A stretch of DNA of 53,741 nucleotides from Amycolatopsis acidicola. Its GTDB lineage: Bacteria; Actinomycetota; Actinomycetes; Mycobacteriales; Pseudonocardiaceae. The position numbers and the translations under genes are program-made. Position 1 is the first letter of the stretch. Every line of letters starts with the position of its first letter. Below, one piece after another: positions 17,462-25,723 of this stretch. The notes below the pieces were generated by a model. That model was not told the DNA's origin and made no database searches. It saw nothing but the letters and a program-made list of their open reading frames with translations. The stretch is from positions 1 through 53,741 of the forward strand of contig NZ_VMNW02000061.1 of NCBI RefSeq assembly GCF_007713735.2, given 5' to 3'.

Positions 17462-18754
17462 CTATGAGGACAGTGGCAGGGCTTGGTAGCCGCGCAGGAC
17501 GCGGGTGCCACGCCGGGTGGGGGCGCCGGCCGCCGAGAGGCCGGGGAAGCGTTCGAACAGCGCGCGGAGTGCGATGCCGGCTTCCAGCCGGGCCAGCGAG
17601 GCGCCGAGGCAGTAGTGGATACCCGCGGAGAACGCGAGGTGGTCCCGGGCATTGCCGCGGGTGACGTCGAAAGTGTGCGGATCTTCGAAAACGGCCGGGT
17701 CGCGGTTGGCGCCGCCGAGCATGACCAGGACGTTGCTGCCCTCTCGCACCCGAACCCCGGCCACTTCGGTCGTGCTGCGCGCCGTGCGCACCGTGACCTG
17801 CACCGGCGAGTCGTAGCGCAGCACTTCCTCGACGGCGTTGTCCCAGCCCGAGGGATCCTCCCGGAGGCGGGCGAGCTGTTCGGGATGCTCCAGCAGCAGC
17901 GCCACGGCGTTGCCGATCAGGTTGACCGTCGTCTCGAAACCGGCGCCGAGCAGGAGTAGCGCGGTGGCGCGCAGTTCGGTGTCGGTGAGGCGGTCGCCGT
18001 CGTCGACGAGGTGCACGAGATCGCCGAGCATTTCGTTCGACGGAGAGCGGCGCAACGACGCGATGTGTTCGGCCAGCCAGCGATGGCTGGCCCGCAGCGC
18101 CCGCTCGGCGCTCCGGTAGTCCCGCCAGGACAGTCCGGGGTCCAGCGTCAGCGCCGCCTCGTTGCCCCACGCGAGGAACTGGCGCCGCATCGCAGCCGGG
18201 ACGCCGATGATCTCGGCGATCACCGTCACCGGCACCAGCGCCGCATAGGACTCGATCAGGTCGAACGTGGGGGCCGTCCGGCCTGCGATGTCGTCGAGCA
18301 GTCCGTCGGCGATCTCCCGGATGCGCTCGGTGAACCCGCTGACCGCCCGCGCGGTGAACGCCCGGCTGACCAGCCTGCGCAGGCGGGTGTGGTCCGGCGG
18401 CTGGATGGCCAGGAGCGACGGCGGATCGGTCGGCCCGAGCGCGCGCGGATCGAGGGCGGCGGCGGAGAGAACGCCCAGCCAACTGGTCGGCGCGGCGCTC
18501 GGTGCGACGAGGAATTCCTCGCTGCGCAGCACGGCGCTGGCGACCGAGTGGGTCGCGGTCGCGTTGACGACCCGGTTGCGCACCAACGGCCCCCGTGCGC
18601 GGATCGCGTCGTAAGCGGGGAACGGGTCAGCCCGCACCGCCGGGTCGGCTGTGGTGCCGGCGATCAGGTCGCCCCGGCGGGCGGCGGTGCGCAACGCGAG
18701 GCCGGGCACGCCGTAGCGGATGGCCCAGACCAGTGCCGAACGAGCCGCGTTCAT
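17462..18754 (-). CDS. Cytochrome P450
   Basis: The 430-residue soluble bacterial P450 has the I-helix oxygen-activation motif LLGAGFETT, the K-helix EEVLRYD (ExxR) and the heme loop FSAGIHYCLGASLA whose Cys is the axial ligand. It therefore needs a ferredoxin and reductase encoded elsewhere. The start ATG at 18754 has a perfect AGGAGG 6 bases upstream, although the frame stays open further. Its first four bases overlap the stop of the upstream small gene (ATGA), so the two form an operon. It diverges from a two-component system. No biosynthetic genes surround it, so the substrate cannot be guessed. Confidence 0.95.
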   Translation of the reverse strand: MNAARSALVWAIRYGVPGLALRTAARRGDLIAGTTADPAVRADPFPAYDAIRARGPLVRNRVVNATATHSVASAVLRSEEFLVAPSAAPTSWLGVLSAAALDPRALGPTDPPSLLAIQPPDHTRLRRLVSRAFTARAVSGFTERIREIADGLLDDIAGRTAPTFDLIESYAALVPVTVIAEIIGVPAAMRRQFLAWGNEAALTLDPGLSWRDYRSAERALRASHRWLAEHIASLRRSPSNEMLGDLVHLVDDGDRLTDTELRATALLLLGAGFETTVNLIGNAVALLLEHPEQLARLREDPSGWDNAVEEVLRYDSPVQVTVRTARSTTEVAGVRVREGSNVLVMLGGANRDPAVFEDPHTFDVTRGNARDHLAFSAGIHYCLGASLARLEAGIALRALFERFPGLSAAGAPTRRGTRVLRGYQALPLSS

Positions 18755-19119
18755 GCCGCACCTCCTGGCAGGACGCACAAAGCCTTTTCCCCGGGCGTCA
18801 GGCCCGCGGTGCCGTCGAGATCGTCGATCGCGGCCAGCATCTTGCGGTGCCGCATGGCCAGCTCGCGCAGTTCCGCGCTGGGCCGATGCCCGTAGTCGAG
18901 CGGCCGCTCGACCTGTGCCTCGACCAGCAGCCGCCACCGTCGGCGCAATGCGAGCAGCAGCCCGGCCCGGTCGCCGAAGATCTCGGCGTACTCCTCGCGC
19001 CAGGGCAGGGTGTCGACGCCGTCGTCGAGTTCGGCGACCACCGCGCCGAGCGCCGCGTAGTAGCGGTGCGTCTCGTGCCAGCCCACCGGGACTCCCCTCG
19101 TCGACGGTCTGTCGATCAT
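18751..19119 (-). CDS. Uncharacterised 122-residue protein in an operon with the P450
   Basis: I do not recognise this family. The protein is soluble, rich in Arg, Leu and Glu, and probably all-helical (WHETHRYYAALGAVVAELDD, AGLLLALRRRWRLLVEAQVE, AELRELAMRHRKMLAAIDDL). It has no signal peptide, membrane segment or metal motif, apart from a single Cys near the end. The tight ATGA overlap with the P450 suggests the two act together, for example as a partner or chaperone, but that is only a guess from context. Confidence 0.7.
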   Translation of the reverse strand: MIDRPSTRGVPVGWHETHRYYAALGAVVAELDDGVDTLPWREEYAEIFGDRAGLLLALRRRWRLLVEAQVERPLDYGHRPSAELRELAMRHRKMLAAIDDLDGTAGLTPGEKALCVLPGGAA

Positions 19120-19179
19120 GCGCCCGACGCTATTACCGGCCGGCCCCGCCGCGCTTCGTGCCGTGGTACCGGAAATGGC

Positions 19180-19197
19180 CTCCTACCGTGGTAGGAG
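19180..19197. promoter_or_regulatory. Perfect 8-2-8 palindrome between the P450 operon and the two-component system
   Basis: CTCCTACC-GT-GGTAGGAG is a perfect inverted repeat in the 136-bp space between divergent starts at 19119 and 19256. It is a good candidate operator that could control both directions, perhaps for the adjacent response regulator. Confidence 0.55.
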
Positions 19198-19242
19198 ACG
19201 GCCCACCTTCCGTCGGCGGATGGCGTGGGGCGCGTTCCTCCT

Positions 19243-19248
19243 TATCCT
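19243..19248 (+). promoter_or_regulatory. Leaderless-type -10 box (TATCCT)
   Basis: TATCCT ends 7 bases before the histidine kinase ATG at 19256, the same geometry as at seven other genes here. No ribosome binding site is present. Confidence 0.55.
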
Positions 19249-19255
19249 TGTCCGC

Positions 19256-20443
19256 ATGGTGCTGGCCAGGGTCAAGGCGCGGATCGAGGAGTCGTGCGCC
19301 GAGATCGGCCTGCCGTATCCGTGGTGGATCCCGCTGTTCTCGACCTCCGCGACAGTGGTGATCACGATCGGCGCCCTCGTGCAGCGGCACGCCCTGTTCC
19401 CACCCACGCCCATGGCGCTGGGCGGGCTGGTGGCGATCGCGCCCTTGCTGTTGTGGGTGATCAGGCGCCGGATGATGCTGCCGCTGATCGAGGCGCTCAT
19501 CGTCTCGGCCGCCGCGGCGATCCTGCTGCTCCAGCCCGCTTCGGTCGACTTCGCGCCGTTCCTGCTCATGGTGATGGTGGCCGAGATCGCGGCGGTGAGC
19601 CCGCTGTCGACCGCGTTCGCCGTGACCGCGCTCGGGGTCGTCATTCTCGTGGCCGCCACGGTGCACGGAACGTTGATCGGCTTGTCGCTTTACGTGGTCG
19701 GCCTCTTGCTCGGGCTGGTGGTCGGGATCGGGTTGCGCTGGCAGGCTCGCGCGCTGGAAGCGGAGCGCGCCAACCAGGACATCCGGCAGCAGCAGGCGGT
19801 TTCCGAGGAACGGCAGCACATCGCGCGTGAGGTGCACGACGTCATCGGGCATTCGCTGAGCATCACGCTCTTGCACGTCACCGGCGCCCGGCACGCGCTC
19901 CAGCACGACCGCGACATTGCCGAGGCCGTCGAGGCGCTGGAAGAAGCGGAGCGAGTGGGGCGGACGGCGATGGGCGACATCCGCCGCTCGGTCGGGCTGC
20001 TGGCAGACGGCCCGGCGGCGACCGCGCCGGTACCCGGCATCGAGGACGTCGCCACGCTCGTCGAGCGCACCCGTGCGGCCGGAGTCGATGTGCGCTACCG
20101 GCAGGCCGGCGATCTGTCCTTTGTGGACATGACGCACGGGCTGAGCCTGTACCGCATCGCGCAGGAGTCGCTGGCCAACATCGCCAAGCACGCGGCGACC
20201 GCGGCCGCCGAGGTACACCTGGACGCCGGGCCGGACGGAACGAGGCTGACCGTCCGCAACACGCTCCTGTCCCATCAGGCCGAGTACACGCCGGGGGCGG
20301 GGCTGAACAGCATGACGACACGGGCAGGCCAGCTCGGCGCCGTGCTGCACGCGGGTCCGCGCGGCGAGGATTGGGTCGTCGACGTGACCGTTCCGCTCGC
20401 CACCCCGCGGTCCGGCTGCCCGATCCGGCCGGTGGTGTCATGA
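19256..20443 (+). CDS. Two-component sensor histidine kinase (NarL-system, HisKA_3 type)
   Basis: The 395-residue kinase has about five or six N-terminal membrane helices (residues 20-165), a dimerisation segment with the phosphorylated His near residue 194 (IAREVHDVIGHSLS), and an ATP-binding domain with N box SLYRIAQESLANIAKHA and G box PGAGLNSM. There is no clear extracellular sensor domain, so it probably senses within the membrane, as DesK or LiaS do. The ATG at 19256 is chosen because of the -10 box 7 bases upstream; in-frame starts from 19118 would add an unlikely basic leader. It overlaps the response regulator by ATGA. Confidence 0.92.
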   Translation: MVLARVKARIEESCAEIGLPYPWWIPLFSTSATVVITIGALVQRHALFPPTPMALGGLVAIAPLLLWVIRRRMMLPLIEALIVSAAAAILLLQPASVDFAPFLLMVMVAEIAAVSPLSTAFAVTALGVVILVAATVHGTLIGLSLYVVGLLLGLVVGIGLRWQARALEAERANQDIRQQQAVSEERQHIAREVHDVIGHSLSITLLHVTGARHALQHDRDIAEAVEALEEAERVGRTAMGDIRRSVGLLADGPAATAPVPGIEDVATLVERTRAAGVDVRYRQAGDLSFVDMTHGLSLYRIAQESLANIAKHAATAAAEVHLDAGPDGTRLTVRNTLLSHQAEYTPGAGLNSMTTRAGQLGAVLHAGPRGEDWVVDVTVPLATPRSGCPIRPVVS

Positions 20444-21111
20444 CCGAGACCTGTGCCGACGAGATCAGGGTGCTGCTCGTTGACGACCAGGACCTGATCC
20501 GGTCCGGCCTGCGCCGGATCCTGCGGCGCCGCGCCGGTTTCCTCGTCGTGGACGAATGTTCCGACGGCTCCGGGGTGATCCCGGCCGTGACCGCGAACGA
20601 GGTCGACGTCGTCGTGCTGGACCTGCGGATGAAGACGGTCGACGGGATCGAAGCGACCCGGCTCCTGCGGCAGCGCGGCGATCACCCGCCGGTACTCGCC
20701 CTGACCACATTCGACGACGACGAACTGCTTTCCGGCGCCCTGCACGCGGGCGCGGCGGGGTTCATCCTCAAGGACTCGCCCGCCGAGGACCTGATCCGCG
20801 CCGTGCGCACCGTCGCGGCCGGCGGCAGCTGGCTCGACCCGACGGTGACCGCGCGAGTGCTCGCCACCTACCGTCGCGCCCCCGACATCGCGCCGGCCGC
20901 CGCGCCCAAGGAGCTCACGGGCCGCGAGCACGACGTGTTGCGGGCGATCGGCCGTGGCCTCACCAACGCCGAAATCGCCGAGACGCTGTACATCTCGGAA
21001 GTGACGGTGAAAAGCCATGTCGGCCGGATCTTCGCGAAACTCGGCCTCCGCGACCGAGCGGCGGCGATCGTCTACGCCTTCGATCACGACATCGTGCAGC
21101 CCGGTGGGTGA
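20440..21111 (+). CDS. NarL/LuxR-family response regulator
   Basis: The 223-residue protein has a receiver domain (acidic pocket VLLVDDQDL, phospho-acceptor Asp61 in VVVLDLRMKT, Lys in FILKDSP) and a C-terminal LuxR helix-turn-helix (ELTGREHDVLRAIGRGLTNA, then ISEVTVKSHVGRIFAKLGL). Its start overlaps the kinase stop by four bases, so they form a cognate pair. The palindrome at 19180-19197 is a plausible target. A strong hairpin follows. Confidence 0.95.
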   Translation: MTETCADEIRVLLVDDQDLIRSGLRRILRRRAGFLVVDECSDGSGVIPAVTANEVDVVVLDLRMKTVDGIEATRLLRQRGDHPPVLALTTFDDDELLSGALHAGAAGFILKDSPAEDLIRAVRTVAAGGSWLDPTVTARVLATYRRAPDIAPAAAPKELTGREHDVLRAIGRGLTNAEIAETLYISEVTVKSHVGRIFAKLGLRDRAAAIVYAFDHDIVQPGG

Positions 21112-21124
21112 TCGGCGCAGGTGA

Positions 21125-21156
21125 ATCCGAGGGCCTCCCTGTGAAGGCCCTCGGAT
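21125..21156. terminator. Bidirectional terminator between the response regulator and VOC genes
   Basis: ATCCGAGGGCCT and AGGCCCTCGGAT form a perfect 12-bp stem with an 8-base loop, placed between two convergent genes. Confidence 0.8.
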
Positions 21157-21164
21157 CCCGTGAT

Positions 21165-21506
21165 TCAGCTCCGCGGCGCGGGTTCGAAGAGGCTGAACGG
21201 CACGCCTTGGTCGTCGTGGCAGTGCGCGATCCGGCCGACGCCGGGCACGGGCTGCACTTCTTCGCTGGTGCCGCCCAGTTCGTGCACACGCTTGACGGCC
21301 GCGTCGACGTCGTCGGCGGCGAAATACACGCGCGGGTGCGTGAACCCGTCCCCGCCAGGCGCGATCGCGCCTGCCGGGCCGTTGTCGATGACGTGGTAGT
21401 TCTCGCTGAATTCGCTGGTGCTCCAGCCGAACAGGCCGCCGTAGAACGTGCGGGCCCTGGCGGTGTCGGCGGCGGGCAGTTCGAGCCAGTTGATCTCTCC
21501 GGACAT
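21165..21506 (-). CDS. VOC-superfamily (glyoxalase/bleomycin-resistance-like) protein
   Basis: The 113-residue protein starts SGEINWLELPAADTARARTF and continues FYGGLFGWS, the opening of a one-unit vicinal oxygen chelate domain, and ends with IAHCHDDQGVPFSLFEP, the matching metal-side strand. Such proteins bind a divalent metal and act on, or sequester, small molecules; the substrate cannot be told. It lies 71 bases after the AhpD-like gene in the same direction and is probably the last gene of the sigma-factor operon. AAAGGGA upstream serves as ribosome site. Confidence 0.85.
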   Translation of the reverse strand: MSGEINWLELPAADTARARTFYGGLFGWSTSEFSENYHVIDNGPAGAIAPGGDGFTHPRVYFAADDVDAAVKRVHELGGTSEEVQPVPGVGRIAHCHDDQGVPFSLFEPAPRS

Positions 21507-21577
21507 TTCGCGATCCCTTTCGGTGGGGCGGTGCGGACATACCGGAGGACGAACGGCGGCCGTGGTTCTCGACAGCG

Positions 21578-22450
21578 TCAGGCGGCTCCGAGCGCGCGAC
21601 TCCCGGCGTCGAAGCTGTGCAGCGCGGCGCCGACGGCCGCCGCCACCGTGATCTCGAAGATCTCGCCCTCGCCCAAGCCCGCGGTGACGAGGCGGCCGAG
21701 GTCGGCGTCGGTGATCTTGTACGACGCGTCGCGGACGGTGCTCGCGTAGGGGCCCCACGGTTCGGGAAGCGGGTCGCCCGCCGCGGCGGCGGCGCGCAGG
21801 GCGGGGTCGGTGATCGCGGGCGCCACCAGCACCGCGTGACGCAGGTTGGCCACCGCGTCACCGTGGTCGGTGAACTCGCCCTCGGCGAGCAGGAAAGCCG
21901 GGAAGCGGTAGCCGAACCGGTGCAGCGCACGGGTTCCGCTGTGCAGCTGGCCGTCACGGAGGACGAAACCGAACGCGTTGGCCAGGCGGTTGACGATGTT
22001 CCACACGAGGTTGACGCGGAGCGCTTCGGCGACCGCCTCCCCGGGCAGGTTCGCGATGTCGGTCGTTGCCACGTGGTCCGGGTTCCGGGTGACCTCGTCG
22101 AGGAACTCGCGGACCGCGCGCAGTTCGGACCTGGCCGAGGCGGGATCGTCGGGCGAGATTTCGCCGTTTCCCGCGATGCGCGTGAGTTCGGCGTGCGAGT
22201 CGATGCAGAACGGGCACCGGTGCAGTTGCGCCGTGCACATGGCGAGGTATTCGCGTTCCCCGGCTGTCCAGTACGACGGCCCGCGCATCGCGTCGGCTGT
22301 CAGGTCGAGCAGCGCGCGGGTGAGGAAACCCGGGCGGTACAACAACATCTTCACGATGTCCGGACTGTCCACACGCGACATCGTGGACGTCGCCGTCAGG
22401 AACAGCTTCGCGCGAAAACGCTGCCCGTCATCCAAAATAGACAGTCTCAT
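21578..22450 (-). CDS. AhpD-like carboxymuconolactone decarboxylase family protein
   Basis: The 290-residue, mostly helical protein carries the redox motif HRCPFCIDSHA near residue 80, which matches the CxxC plus His of AhpD-type alkylhydroperoxidases. The YWTAGEREYLAMCTAQ helix before it is also typical. At 290 residues it is longer than a single AhpD domain, and the second half may be a degenerate second copy. Its ATG overlaps the stop of the sigma factor by four bases, so it is translated with it. A role in peroxide or organic hydroperoxide defence is inferred. Confidence 0.8.
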   Translation of the reverse strand: MRLSILDDGQRFRAKLFLTATSTMSRVDSPDIVKMLLYRPGFLTRALLDLTADAMRGPSYWTAGEREYLAMCTAQLHRCPFCIDSHAELTRIAGNGEISPDDPASARSELRAVREFLDEVTRNPDHVATTDIANLPGEAVAEALRVNLVWNIVNRLANAFGFVLRDGQLHSGTRALHRFGYRFPAFLLAEGEFTDHGDAVANLRHAVLVAPAITDPALRAAAAAGDPLPEPWGPYASTVRDASYKITDADLGRLVTAGLGEGEIFEITVAAAVGAALHSFDAGSRALGAA

Positions 22451-23676
22451 CGGGACTCCTCGGCGTCGAGTCGGTGCAGGCGGCCGGCGAGGAACCGGCG
22501 GTCGGCGGGGTTCGTGGCGAGTTCGTGGGCACGCCGGTACGCCGCCGCGGCCTCGGCGTTGCGATCGAGGCGGCGCAACAGGTCGGCGCGCGCGGCGTGG
22601 AGGAGGTGGTAGCGGTCGAGCCCGTCGATCTCGTCGATGAGCGCCAGCCCCTCGTCCGGGGTGGTGGCCATGGCGACCGCGACGGCGTGGTTCAGCGCCA
22701 CGACGGGCGACGGGGCCACCGCGAGCAGCTCGGCGTAGAGGGCCGCGATGCCTGCCCAGTCCGTGTGTTCGGCCGACACGGCTTGTGCATGCAGCGCGGC
22801 GATTCCGGCCTGTAGCTGGTACGGGCCCGGCCGCCCGACGCGCAGCGCCCGGTCCAGCACCCCGATCGCCTCGGCGATTTCGGCGCTGTCCCAACGAGAA
22901 CGGTCCTGGTCGTCGAGGAGCACCACATCGCCGGACGCGTTGTAGCGCGCGGCGCTGCGCGAATCGTGCAGCAGCAACAACGCGACGAGCCCGAGTGCTT
23001 CGGGCTCGTCGGGCATCAGCGTGGCGATCAGCTTGCCGAGCCGGATGGCCTCCTGGCGCAACTCGGGTTGGTCGTGCGCGGCGGTGTAGCCACGCGTGAA
23101 GATCAGGTACACCACGGCGAGTACGCCGGAGAGCCGTTCGGGCAGGCGGTGGTCGGGCGGCACTTCCAGTGCGATACCGGCGTCGCGGATCTTCCGTTTC
23201 GCGCGCACCAGTCGTTGCGCCAGCGTCGCTTCGCTGACGAGGAACATCCCTGCGATCTGCCCCGCGGTCAGGCCGGCCACGGCCTGCAGGGTCAGCGCGA
23301 CGCGTGCCTCCTCGGCCAGCGCTGGGTGGCAGCAGGTGAAGATCAGGCTCAGCCGTTCGTCGCCCATGCCGCGCAGGCTTTCTTCGCCGTAGTCCGTCAT
23401 CGTCACCGCCTCCGGCGGCCCGCCGAGCCGGGCGAGTTTTTCCCGGCCGAGCCGGGCTCGGCGAAGCCGGTCGACAGCGCTGTTCCTGGCCGCGGTCAGC
23501 AGCCACGCCACCGGATCTTCCGGTGCTCCACCGGCCCAGCTGCGGAGCGCGCGGGCGCACGCGTCCTGCAGCGCGTCCTCCGCGAGCTCGAAGTCGCCGA
23601 GGACGCGGATCAGCGCGGCGAGCATCCGGGCGCGATGCTCCCCGTAAACCCGCTGCAGGAGCGGCGCGGGGTTCAT
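22447..23676 (-). CDS. ECF42-type RNA polymerase sigma factor with C-terminal helical extension
   Basis: The 409-residue protein has sigma regions 2 (LLQRVYGEHRARMLAALIRV, FELAEDALQDACARAL) and 4 (LTAGQIAGMFLVSEATLAQR) followed by about 230 extra residues, including VVYLIFTRGY, close to the conserved YLIFNEGY of the ECF42 extension, and TPR-like helices. There is no anti-sigma factor next to it. ECF42 factors are thought to be controlled through this extension and to sit beside DGPF proteins, exactly as here. It overlaps both neighbours by four bases. The promoter at 24099-24125 fits autoregulation. Confidence 0.92.
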   Translation of the reverse strand: MNPAPLLQRVYGEHRARMLAALIRVLGDFELAEDALQDACARALRSWAGGAPEDPVAWLLTAARNSAVDRLRRARLGREKLARLGGPPEAVTMTDYGEESLRGMGDERLSLIFTCCHPALAEEARVALTLQAVAGLTAGQIAGMFLVSEATLAQRLVRAKRKIRDAGIALEVPPDHRLPERLSGVLAVVYLIFTRGYTAAHDQPELRQEAIRLGKLIATLMPDEPEALGLVALLLLHDSRSAARYNASGDVVLLDDQDRSRWDSAEIAEAIGVLDRALRVGRPGPYQLQAGIAALHAQAVSAEHTDWAGIAALYAELLAVAPSPVVALNHAVAVAMATTPDEGLALIDEIDGLDRYHLLHAARADLLRRLDRNAEAAAAYRRAHELATNPADRRFLAGRLHRLDAEESR

Positions 23677-24059
23677 CCGTCGGTGGCCGCCAGGCGCGAC
23701 GGGCTGTGGGCGAGGCCCGGCACCCCGGCGATCGGCCGCACCTCGATCGAACCCTGTTCGGCCATCGGGCAGAGCGCGGCCAGTTCGAGCGCCTCGTCGA
23801 GATCGCGGCAGTCGAGGACATAGACGCCGCCGAGGTGCTCGTGGGTTTCGGCGAACGGGCCGTCCGTCACCAGCGTGCGGCCCTCGCGGACGCTGACCGT
23901 GGTGGCGGTGTGCTCGCCTTGCAGCGGATGACCGCTGACGAACGCGCCACGGCGGCGGCACTCGTCGGCGAAGGCGTTCACCCTGGCCAGCGCTTCGGGG
24001 AAGGCCGGATCATCCGGTTCCGGCCGTTGGCAGTCGAAGATCAGCAGCATGTACAGCAC
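23673..24059 (-). CDS. DGPF/YCII-like protein
   Basis: The 128-residue protein has the name-giving motif VTDGPFAETHEHLGG and the opening LYMLLIFD of the YCII fold, a ferredoxin-like alpha/beta barrel. These proteins are the standard partners of ECF42 sigma factors; their biochemical role is not known. I chose the GTG at 24059 because it gives the family's usual x-Y-M-L-L-I start and has GGAGG close upstream; an ATG at 24050 is possible. It is the first gene of the operon and overlaps the sigma factor by ATGA. Confidence 0.9.
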   Translation of the reverse strand: MLYMLLIFDCQRPEPDDPAFPEALARVNAFADECRRRGAFVSGHPLQGEHTATTVSVREGRTLVTDGPFAETHEHLGGVYVLDCRDLDEALELAALCPMAEQGSIEVRPIAGVPGLAHSPSRLAATDG

Positions 24060-24098
24060 GGGTCCTCCAGGCATCGGACGTGGTCTCTCGAAGAGGAA

Positions 24099-24125
24099 GA
24101 CGAACGAACCGACCGTAACTCGACA
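24099..24125 (-). promoter_or_regulatory. Predicted ECF42-type promoter of the DGPF-sigma operon
   Basis: On the minus strand TGTCGA (24125-24120) is followed after 17 bases by CGTC (24102-24099). As I recall, ECF42 promoters use TGTCGA at -35 and a CGA/CGTC-like -10. The -35 box is part of a perfect dyad, GACAAC-CC-GTTGTC (24122-24135). Confidence 0.5.
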
Positions 24126-24179
24126 ACCCGTTGTCCGCCGTACACCGGGATCGCCGGTTTTCGGTGGCGCGTCACCGGC

Positions 24180-24185
24180 TATCTT
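24180..24185 (+). promoter_or_regulatory. Leaderless-type -10 box (TATCTT)
   Basis: TATCTT ends 7 bases before the esterase ATG at 24193, with no ribosome site between. Confidence 0.55.
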
Positions 24186-24192
24186 TGCGCCG

Positions 24193-25659
24193 ATGGGGAA
24201 ACGACGGCTGGCCGCGGCACTTTCCGCGCTGCTGCTGGTGACCGCCTGCGGGGCGGGCGCCGCGGCATCGCAGACCGAGGACGTCGTGCGCACCTCGGAC
24301 GGCCTGGTGCGCGGCATCGTGGCCGGCGGGCACCGGTCGTTTTCCGGGATCCCGTACGCCGCGCCGCCGGTCGGTCAGCTCCGCTGGCGTGCGCCGCAGC
24401 CCGTCCAGCCGTGGGAAGGGGTTCTCGACGCCTCCCATCCCGCCGCCGCGTGCGCCCAGCCCGGGAAACCCACCAGCAGCGAGGACTGCCTGTACCTCAA
24501 CGTCACCGCGCCCGAACATCCCGCCGCGAACCTGCCGGTCATGGTGTGGGTCCCCGGCGGCGGGTTCATCGAAGGCGCGGGCAGCGACTACGACCCGTCC
24601 GCGATGGCCACGCAGGGCAACGTCATCGTGGTGACGCTCAACTACCGGCTCGGCGCGCTCGGGTTCCTGCTCGCCGGTGACGATCCGGCGGCTGGCAACT
24701 TCGGGCTGGCCGACCAGCAGGCGGCGTTGCGCTGGGTCCGCGACAACATCGCCGCGTTCGGCGGAGACGCGGGCAACGTCACGCTCTTCGGGCAGTCCGC
24801 CGGCGCGTACAGCGTCTGCGGCCAGCTCACGTCGCCCGCCGCGAAAGGGCTGTTCGGCAAGGCGATCATCCAAAGTGGACCCTGCGGCAACTCGTTCATG
24901 ACCGTCGACGACGCGCGAGCCCGTGCGGAGAAGGTCGAAGCCGAGCTCGGCTGCGCCGACGTGGCCTGTCTCCGCGCGAAGCCGGTAAGCGCTTTCACCG
25001 GACTCGACGACGCCGAGGTGTACAGCCCCACCGGCCGCCTCCAGGACATGGCATGGGGGCCGGTCGCGCAGACGGCGGTGGTGCCGCGGCAGCCGCTCGA
25101 AGCGCTCGAGAACGGTGCGGCGAAAGGCATCCCGCTGATCCAGGGCACCACGCGTGACGAGCTGCGCTCTTTCGTCGCGCTCGGCTATCCCGAGCCGGTG
25201 ACGGCCGACGGGTACGTGGCCGCCGTGCGCCGGGTCTTCGGCGACCGGGCCGACGCGGTGCTCGCCGAGTATCCGGTCGACCGCTATCCGAGCCCGGGGA
25301 TCGCACTGTCCACTGTGCTCGGTGACTGGGGCGAGAAGCTCGGCGCCTGCACGGCGTTGCCCGCCGACGACGCCGCCGCGCGCAGCACTCCCGTGTATGC
25401 CTACGAGTTCGCGCAGGACGACGGCAAGAGCCTCGCCGGGCTCCCGCTCGGCGCAACGCATTCCGCGGAGCTGCCCTATCTGTTCGGTTCCGGTGGGCAG
25501 CTCGGGCAGACGATGATTCGCTACTGGACCGATTTCGCCAAGACCGGTAACCCCGGCTGGCCCGCGTACCGGCAGGGCGGCCCGGTGCTGTCGATCTCCG
25601 CGGGCAAGATCGCCGAAACCGATTTCGCGGGCGGGCACCACTGCGGCTTCTGGCGGTGA
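24193..25659 (+). CDS. Lipid-anchored type B carboxylesterase
   Basis: The 488-residue alpha/beta hydrolase has a lipoprotein signal with lipobox VTAC (Cys19). Type B hallmarks are all visible: EDCLYLNVTAP, the oxyanion GGG in VPGGGFIEG, the nucleophile Ser202 in FGQSAGA, a Glu in GTTRDE and the catalytic His in ATHSAELPYLFG. It would hydrolyse esters outside the cell. The start is set by the leaderless promoter; the frame is open further upstream but would hide the signal peptide. It diverges from the ECF42 operon and so shares its control region. Confidence 0.93.
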   Translation: MGKRRLAAALSALLLVTACGAGAAASQTEDVVRTSDGLVRGIVAGGHRSFSGIPYAAPPVGQLRWRAPQPVQPWEGVLDASHPAAACAQPGKPTSSEDCLYLNVTAPEHPAANLPVMVWVPGGGFIEGAGSDYDPSAMATQGNVIVVTLNYRLGALGFLLAGDDPAAGNFGLADQQAALRWVRDNIAAFGGDAGNVTLFGQSAGAYSVCGQLTSPAAKGLFGKAIIQSGPCGNSFMTVDDARARAEKVEAELGCADVACLRAKPVSAFTGLDDAEVYSPTGRLQDMAWGPVAQTAVVPRQPLEALENGAAKGIPLIQGTTRDELRSFVALGYPEPVTADGYVAAVRRVFGDRADAVLAEYPVDRYPSPGIALSTVLGDWGEKLGACTALPADDAAARSTPVYAYEFAQDDGKSLAGLPLGATHSAELPYLFGSGGQLGQTMIRYWTDFAKTGNPGWPAYRQGGPVLSISAGKIAETDFAGGHHCGFWR

Positions 25660-25723
25660 ATGTGCGGGACGGGTGTCCTGATAGCTAGGCTGACCGTCCG
25701 GACTACTTCTGGAAGGAAAGACC

